From assembly GCA_002376235.1 (NCBI GenBank), contig DFNX01000010.1, positions 352,077 through 416,076 of the forward strand: a stretch of DNA of 64,000 nucleotides, written 5' to 3'. Both the position numbers and the translations under genes were made by a program. The first letter of the stretch is position 1. Every line of letters starts with the position of its first letter. Below, piece after piece: positions 59,727 through 64,000 of the stretch. Source of the DNA: Neorhizobium sp. UBA3556. Lineage in GTDB: Bacteria > Pseudomonadota > Alphaproteobacteria > Rhizobiales > Rhizobiaceae. The notes below the pieces were generated by a model. That model was not told where the DNA came from. It did no database searches and saw only the letters and a list, made by a program, of their open reading frames with translations.

Positions 59727-62239
59727 TGGTGGAGCTCGGCAATTTTTCGCCCGAAGAGCGTTCGGCACAGGAAGAGCGGTTGCGCAAGGTGTGGAAGACA
59801 CCAGGCGGCTGGCGTTACTGGACCTCTGTCAACAATAGCGAGATCGGCCTCTGGTACGGTGTCACCGCCTTTGCCTTCATGCTGTTTGCCGGACTGCTGG
59901 GCCTGCTGATGCGCGCCCAGCTCGCGGTGCCGAACAACGATCTGATTTCCGCAGAGCTGTTCAATCAGGCCTTCACCCTGCACGGCACGGTGATGATGTT
60001 CCTCTTCGCGGTGCCGATCTTCGAAGCGATCGCGATCTTCCTCCTGCCATCCATGCTGGGCGCGCGCGAACTGCCATTTCCGCGTCTTTCCGCCTTCGGC
60101 TACTGGAGCTTTCTGCTCGGCGGCATTTTTGTCTGTGGCTCGATCTTCTTCAATGCGGCACCCAATGCCGGCTGGTTCATGTATCCGCCGCTTGCCACCG
60201 ACAAGGAATATGCCGGCATCGGTGCCGATATCTGGCTGCTCGGTCTGTCCTTCATCGAGGTGGCCTCGATCGCCGCCGCCGTCGAGATCATCGTCGGCAT
60301 CATGAAATGCCGCGCGCCGGGCATGCGCATCAACATGATGCCGATGTTCGCCTGGTATCTTTTGATCGTAGCCGGGATGATCCTCTTCGCCTTCCCACCG
60401 CTGATTGCCGGCGACATCCTGTTTGAGATGGAGCGGATGTTCGACTGGCCGTTCTTCGACGTTTCGCGCGGCGGCGATCCGCTTTTGTGGCAGCACCTGT
60501 TCTGGATCTTTGGTCATCCAGAGGTTTACATCATCTTCCTTCCGGCGATCGCGCTGATGGCGATGATCGTGCCGACGTTTTCGCAGCGGCCGATCGTCGG
60601 CTATTCGTGGATCGTGCTGGCGGCGGTTGGCACAGGTTTCCTAAGCTTCGGCCTGTGGGTGCATCATATGTTCACCACAGGCCTACCGCAGATCTCACTA
60701 GCCTTCTTCTCTGCCGCATCCGAGGCGGTGGCTATCCCGACGGGGGTGCAGATTTTTGTCTTCATCGCCACCATGCTGGCGGGTCGGGTGATCTTCTCCG
60801 TACCGATGCTGTTCGGGGCAGGGGGGCTGGCGATCTTCACCATCGGTGGCCTGACTGGTGTGATGGTGGCGCTTGTCCCTTTCGACTGGCAGGCGCATGA
60901 CACCTATTTCATCGTCGCACATCTGCATTACGTGATCATCGGCGGCGTGTTCTTCCCGATCGTCGCTGGCATCTACTATTACTTTCCCTTCGTCACCGGC
61001 AAGAAACTCTCCGATGCATGGGGCAAGGTTGCCTTCTGGCTGATGTTCGTCGGCTTCAATGTCGGCTTTTTCCCGATGCATTTCTCCGGATTACGCGGCA
61101 TGCCGCGCCGCGTTTTCACCTATCCGGAAGAATTCGGCTGGGACCTGTTTAACATGATCTCGACGATCGGCGCCTTTATCTTCGCTGCCGGGGTGATGAC
61201 CTTCGTCATCGATATCTTCCGGCCGAAACCGGAGCCGAAGGAGCGCAATCTCAACCCTTGGAATTCCGGTACGCTGGAATGGACCAACGATCCCTCCGAG
61301 GACTGGGGCATGCGTTCGGTGCCGATCATCACCAGCCGCTATCCGCTCTGGGAACAGCCAAACCTCCAGGCCGATATCGAGGCGGGGCGCTACTACCTGC
61401 CTGATGCCAAGTCGGGCAAGCGCGAAACGCTCGTCACCTCCGTGCTCGATGCCGAGCCGATCCAATGCCTGCGCGTCGGTGGCGTCTCCCTGGTGCCGAT
61501 GGTTGCCGCCCTGGCGCTCGGTGGCGTCTTCATCGCGCTGACCTTCCATTGGTGGATCCCGACCGTCATCTGCGCCATCATAACCTTTATCGCGATCATG
61601 GTCTGGCTATGGACGGGGACGGCACAGATCCCGGAAGCGGAAGAGGTGGATGTCGGCCTTGGACAGAAACTGCCTGTCTATGTGTCCGGCCCGGCCTCTG
61701 TCGGCTGGTGGGCAATGTTCATCACCATGGTCGGCGACGGCACAGCCTTTGCCAGCCTGATCTTCGGCTATTTCTTCTACTGGACGGTACATGACGATTT
61801 CACCGCCGGTGCGACAGGGCCTGGCGTGTTGTGGCCGATGGTGGCACTTATCCTCTTCGTTATCGCATGGCTCTTGACCATCGCGGCACGGGAATTGAAC
61901 GAGAAGGGACCTGCCGGTTGCCGCATCGCGCTTGTTTCCGGCATCCTCGTCACCATCGCCGCCTGCCTTGCAGGACTTGCCGGTCCCTATTTCCACGGAA
62001 TGGATCCGACCTCCAACGTCTACCCCGCCACCGTCTGGATCATCGCCATCTGGACGGTCGTCCATGGTGCGGTCGGTGTTATCATGCAGGCCTACTGCCT
62101 CGTCGGTAGCCTTACCGGGCGCGTGACGGCTGCCTATGATCAGGATATCCGCAATGTGACGCTCTACTGGCATTTCATGGCCTTTACCGCCGTCGTCACC
62201 TTCGCGGTGCTTGGCCTCTTTCCAATGGTGAGCGCATGA
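59723..62239 (+). CDS. ctaD: Cytochrome c oxidase fused subunits I+III
   Basis: An 838-residue fusion. The first 560 or so residues are heme-copper subunit I: the heme a His in TLHGTVMMFLF, the CuB site in FGHPEVYIIF (His-Tyr pair and D-channel Glu) and WVHHMFTTG, and heme ligands in VAHLHYV. Residues about 625-838 are subunit III (SGPASVGWWAMFITMVGDG onward). At the position of the K-channel lysine (PTGIK in the Paracoccus enzyme) the sequence reads PTGVQ, with Gln343. The fusion is known in some caa3 oxidases; the Gln change is unusual. Confidence 0.93.
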   Translation: MMVELGNFSPEERSAQEERLRKVWKTPGGWRYWTSVNNSEIGLWYGVTAFAFMLFAGLLGLLMRAQLAVPNNDLISAELFNQAFTLHGTVMMFLFAVPIFEAIAIFLLPSMLGARELPFPRLSAFGYWSFLLGGIFVCGSIFFNAAPNAGWFMYPPLATDKEYAGIGADIWLLGLSFIEVASIAAAVEIIVGIMKCRAPGMRINMMPMFAWYLLIVAGMILFAFPPLIAGDILFEMERMFDWPFFDVSRGGDPLLWQHLFWIFGHPEVYIIFLPAIALMAMIVPTFSQRPIVGYSWIVLAAVGTGFLSFGLWVHHMFTTGLPQISLAFFSAASEAVAIPTGVQIFVFIATMLAGRVIFSVPMLFGAGGLAIFTIGGLTGVMVALVPFDWQAHDTYFIVAHLHYVIIGGVFFPIVAGIYYYFPFVTGKKLSDAWGKVAFWLMFVGFNVGFFPMHFSGLRGMPRRVFTYPEEFGWDLFNMISTIGAFIFAAGVMTFVIDIFRPKPEPKERNLNPWNSGTLEWTNDPSEDWGMRSVPIITSRYPLWEQPNLQADIEAGRYYLPDAKSGKRETLVTSVLDAEPIQCLRVGGVSLVPMVAALALGGVFIALTFHWWIPTVICAIITFIAIMVWLWTGTAQIPEAEEVDVGLGQKLPVYVSGPASVGWWAMFITMVGDGTAFASLIFGYFFYWTVHDDFTAGATGPGVLWPMVALILFVIAWLLTIAARELNEKGPAGCRIALVSGILVTIAACLAGLAGPYFHGMDPTSNVYPATVWIIAIWTVVHGAVGVIMQAYCLVGSLTGRVTAAYDQDIRNVTLYWHFMAFTAVVTFAVLGLFPMVSA

Positions 62240-62619
62240 AGAGCGTCATCCCGCGCGAGGTGGAAAGCCTCTGGACCCTGTTTACCGCTCCGACCGTCTG
62301 GGCGGTGCATTTCGTCAGCTGTTATGCGGCTGTGGCCGTCTACTGCGCCAAGGCCGCATCGCTCGATTTCGGCTTCGACACGGTAAGACTTTTTCTGGCG
62401 GGATTTACCGTCGTCGCATTGGCCGTCATCGTGCTTTCCGCCTGGCTGGCCTGGCGGCAATGGGGCTTCGGGGTGCATGACCCGCCACATGACGAACCGA
62501 CGAAAAAAGGCCGTACCCTGTTTCAAGGCTATGCGACGCTGCTCCTTTCGGGCCTCAGCTTTGTTGCCGTCATCTACGCCGCCATTCCGCTGATATTTAT
62601 CGCGGAGTGCCAGCGATGA
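62236..62619 (+). CDS. Small membrane protein of the oxidase operon
   Basis: A 127-residue protein with three predicted helices (TLFTAPTVWAVHFVSCYAAVAVYC, the one around FLAGFTVVALAVIVLSAWLAW, and LLLSGLSFVAVIYAAIPLIF). It overlaps both neighbours by four bases, so it is made with the oxidase. It resembles unnamed small proteins that accompany caa3 oxidases and could be a subunit IV or an assembly factor; I do not recognise a named family. Confidence 0.72.
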   Translation: MKSVIPREVESLWTLFTAPTVWAVHFVSCYAAVAVYCAKAASLDFGFDTVRLFLAGFTVVALAVIVLSAWLAWRQWGFGVHDPPHDEPTKKGRTLFQGYATLLLSGLSFVAVIYAAIPLIFIAECQR

Positions 62620-63260
62620 AGCGCGCTTCGCTCTATTCCGGTTTGATCCTGCTCGCGGCGCTCTGGGGGCTGTTGCTTCCTTTCGCTGATCGCGCCTCAT
62701 TCACCATCCATATGATTGCCCATATGGGCGTTGTTGCGGGCGCGGCACCGCTGATCGCCATCGGCCTATCGGGAACGCGCCTGGATTTTCCGGCGCGCTG
62801 GCCATGGTTCTCGCCAATTGTTGCCTCGATCATCGAACTCGTCGCCGTCTGGATCTGGCATATCCCCACGCTTAGGGCATTTTCGGAAAGCTCTCCAACA
62901 ATTGCGGCGATCGAGCAGATCACCTTTCTCTCGGCAGGGCTGGCACTCTGGCTCTCCTGTCTTGGCGGGCTTGAAGCGGGCAGGGACGGACGACGCATGG
63001 CCGGAGCCGTTGGCCTGCTGTTCACCTCCATGCACATGACGCTGCTCGGCGCGTTGCTGGCGCTGTCGCCGCGGGCACTTTACGGCGAGAGTGAGGTGAG
63101 CTGCTTCGGGATCCCGCTCAGCCCGGTCATCGATCAGCAGGCAGGCGGTGTCATCATGCTGCTGGTGGGCGCGGCGGTCTATCTTGCTGGTGGCGTTTCG
63201 CTTCTGGCCGCCACGCTTACTTCAGGCATTCCGCAAGCATCGCGCAGCAGGAGAGGCTGA
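62616..63260 (+). CDS. ctaG: CtaG (caa3-type) oxidase assembly protein
   Basis: A 214-residue membrane protein of the Caa3_CtaG family with about six helices. It contains HMIAHMGVVAGAAPLIAIGL, an IWHIPTLRAF motif and LLFTSMHMTLLGALLALSPRALY with conserved His residues that could bind copper. ATG 62616 overlaps the preceding stop; an in-frame GTG at 62607 is not needed. It probably assists CuB or CuA assembly of the adjacent oxidase. Confidence 0.87.
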   Translation: MKRASLYSGLILLAALWGLLLPFADRASFTIHMIAHMGVVAGAAPLIAIGLSGTRLDFPARWPWFSPIVASIIELVAVWIWHIPTLRAFSESSPTIAAIEQITFLSAGLALWLSCLGGLEAGRDGRRMAGAVGLLFTSMHMTLLGALLALSPRALYGESEVSCFGIPLSPVIDQQAGGVIMLLVGAAVYLAGGVSLLAATLTSGIPQASRSRRG

Positions 63261-64000
63261 TGACCATTCGCTGGAAACACCTGATCGCCCTTGCCATCAT
63301 CGCGCCTCTCCTCGGGCTCGCAGTCGGCTGGTCCGGCCTGATGAGCGTCCGCGCCTCGACCGGCCACTGGGCGGTTACCGACTGGTTCCTCCATTGGGTG
63401 ATGCGCAACTCCGTCTCGGCCAGAGCGGTAGCAACCGGTGACGTGCCGCCACTCGACGATCCTGCGCTCGTATCGGGTGCCGCCGGCCATTTCGAGACCG
63501 GCTGTGCCATCTGTCACGGTTCGCCTGCCCAAGCGCGGCCGGATTCGGTGCTTGCCATGTTGCCCCCACCGCCGGACTTGAAGGCCGTCGTACCTGAATG
63601 GACGGATGCCGAACTGTTCGAGATCGTCAAGCACGGCGTTCGGTTCACCGGCATGCCGGCATGGCCCATTCAGTCGCGCGACGATGAGGTCTGGTCGATG
63701 GTGGCCTTTCTCAGAAAGCTGCCGGATATGGATGCACAGGCCTATATCCAGGCATCGGGCCTGCATGGGGTAGGTCATGCAGGCGAGGTCTCGCCTTTGC
63801 CGATCACCTGCGAAAGCTGTCATGCCGAAGCAAAGCTGAATGATGGCAGCTACATCCCGCGGCTTGCAGGGCAGTCTGAGGCCTATCTGCTGAAGTCGCT
63901 GAAGGCTTATTCGGACAGACAACGCCCAAGCGGCATCATGCAGGTGGCGGTCGGTACATTGTCCGTTGAGAGCCTGCCAGAACTGGCTGCCTACTATGCC
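63260..64000 (+). CDS. Diheme cytochrome c (partial, runs off the window)
   Basis: 247 codons visible, open at the right edge. ATG 63260 overlaps the ctaG stop (ATGA). An N-terminal membrane anchor (LIALAIIAPLLGLAVGWSGL) is followed by two cytochrome c domains with heme sites CAICH and CESCH, and Met ligand candidates in FTGMPAWP. It probably donates electrons to the caa3 oxidase, replacing a soluble cytochrome c, or links the sorbosone dehydrogenase to it. The C-terminus is outside the window. Confidence 0.85.
   Translation, partial: MTIRWKHLIALAIIAPLLGLAVGWSGLMSVRASTGHWAVTDWFLHWVMRNSVSARAVATGDVPPLDDPALVSGAAGHFETGCAICHGSPAQARPDSVLAMLPPPPDLKAVVPEWTDAELFEIVKHGVRFTGMPAWPIQSRDDEVWSMVAFLRKLPDMDAQAYIQASGLHGVGHAGEVSPLPITCESCHAEAKLNDGSYIPRLAGQSEAYLLKSLKAYSDRQRPSGIMQVAVGTLSVESLPELAAYYA

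Noticed and set aside
1..64000. CRISPR arrays, tRNA, rRNA, phage or plasmid replication genes
   Set aside because: No regularly spaced repeats, cloverleaf-like sequences, rRNA segments or rep/phage genes were noticed by reading; a covariance-model search would be decisive.

Overview
The window comes from an alphaproteobacterium, most likely a member of the Rhizobiaceae (Rhizobium/Agrobacterium/Ensifer type). The evidence is the pcaDCHGB operon divergent from a LysR gene with a near-consensus PcaQ box, pcaIJF with an IclR-type PcaR, the napEFDABC order, dense ABC uptake systems, several GGAAC-N16/17-CGTT (EcfG-type general stress) promoters, and IS6-family elements. The content is accessory: catabolic islands, respiration modules, a signalling cluster and insertion-sequence debris. 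No rRNA, tRNA or CRISPR was seen.

Layout: (1) 0.3-10.4 kb, one + strand run: RND efflux adaptor and pump, two ArcD-like basic amino acid antiporters, arginine deiminase (arcA, no arcB/arcC in the window) and an exported amidohydrolase. (2) 10.4-15.3 kb, small envelope/stress genes: DUF1269, AI-2E family, two alpha/beta hydrolases, SH3, DUF378 and a YXWxP-type protein. (3) 15.5-32.8 kb, a hydroaromatic/aromatic catabolic island: two GntR regulators, 3-dehydroshikimate dehydratase (quiC), a divergent ABC importer with aroQ, an aroE-like gene and a Gfo/Idh oxidoreductase, then pcaBGHCD/pcaQ and pcaR/pcaIJF. Together these could carry quinate or shikimate to protocatechuate and on to acetyl-CoA and succinyl-CoA. 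(4) 33.2-39.6 kb, a hybrid kinase / CheR / CheB / second kinase signalling operon preceded by a perfect EcfG-type promoter. (5) 39.9-46.7 kb, a LysR regulator and a CUT1 sugar ABC importer with a Gfo/Idh dehydrogenase. (6) 46.8-53.6 kb, the periplasmic nitrate reductase operon napEFDABC, bracketed by two directly oriented, decayed IS6-family elements; a solo IS6 end at 39.9 kb also marks the edge of region 5. (7) 53.7-64 kb, a cluster rich in stress-type promoters: OsmC, DedA, MgtC, PRC-barrel, DUF2934, sorbosone dehydrogenase, DUF2231, and a caa3-type cytochrome oxidase operon (subunit II with a heme c domain, fused subunits I+III, a small membrane protein, CtaG, and a diheme cytochrome c running off the window end).

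The most notable points are: the self-contained quinate/shikimate-to-TCA island, whose AroQ- and AroE-like enzymes have changed substrate-binding residues; EcfG-type promoters in front of the oxidase operon, its neighbours and the CheR/CheB-kinase cluster; nap lying between IS6 copies, with an IS end supplying the stop codon of a LysR gene; and an oxidase subunit I with Gln where the K-channel Lys is expected.
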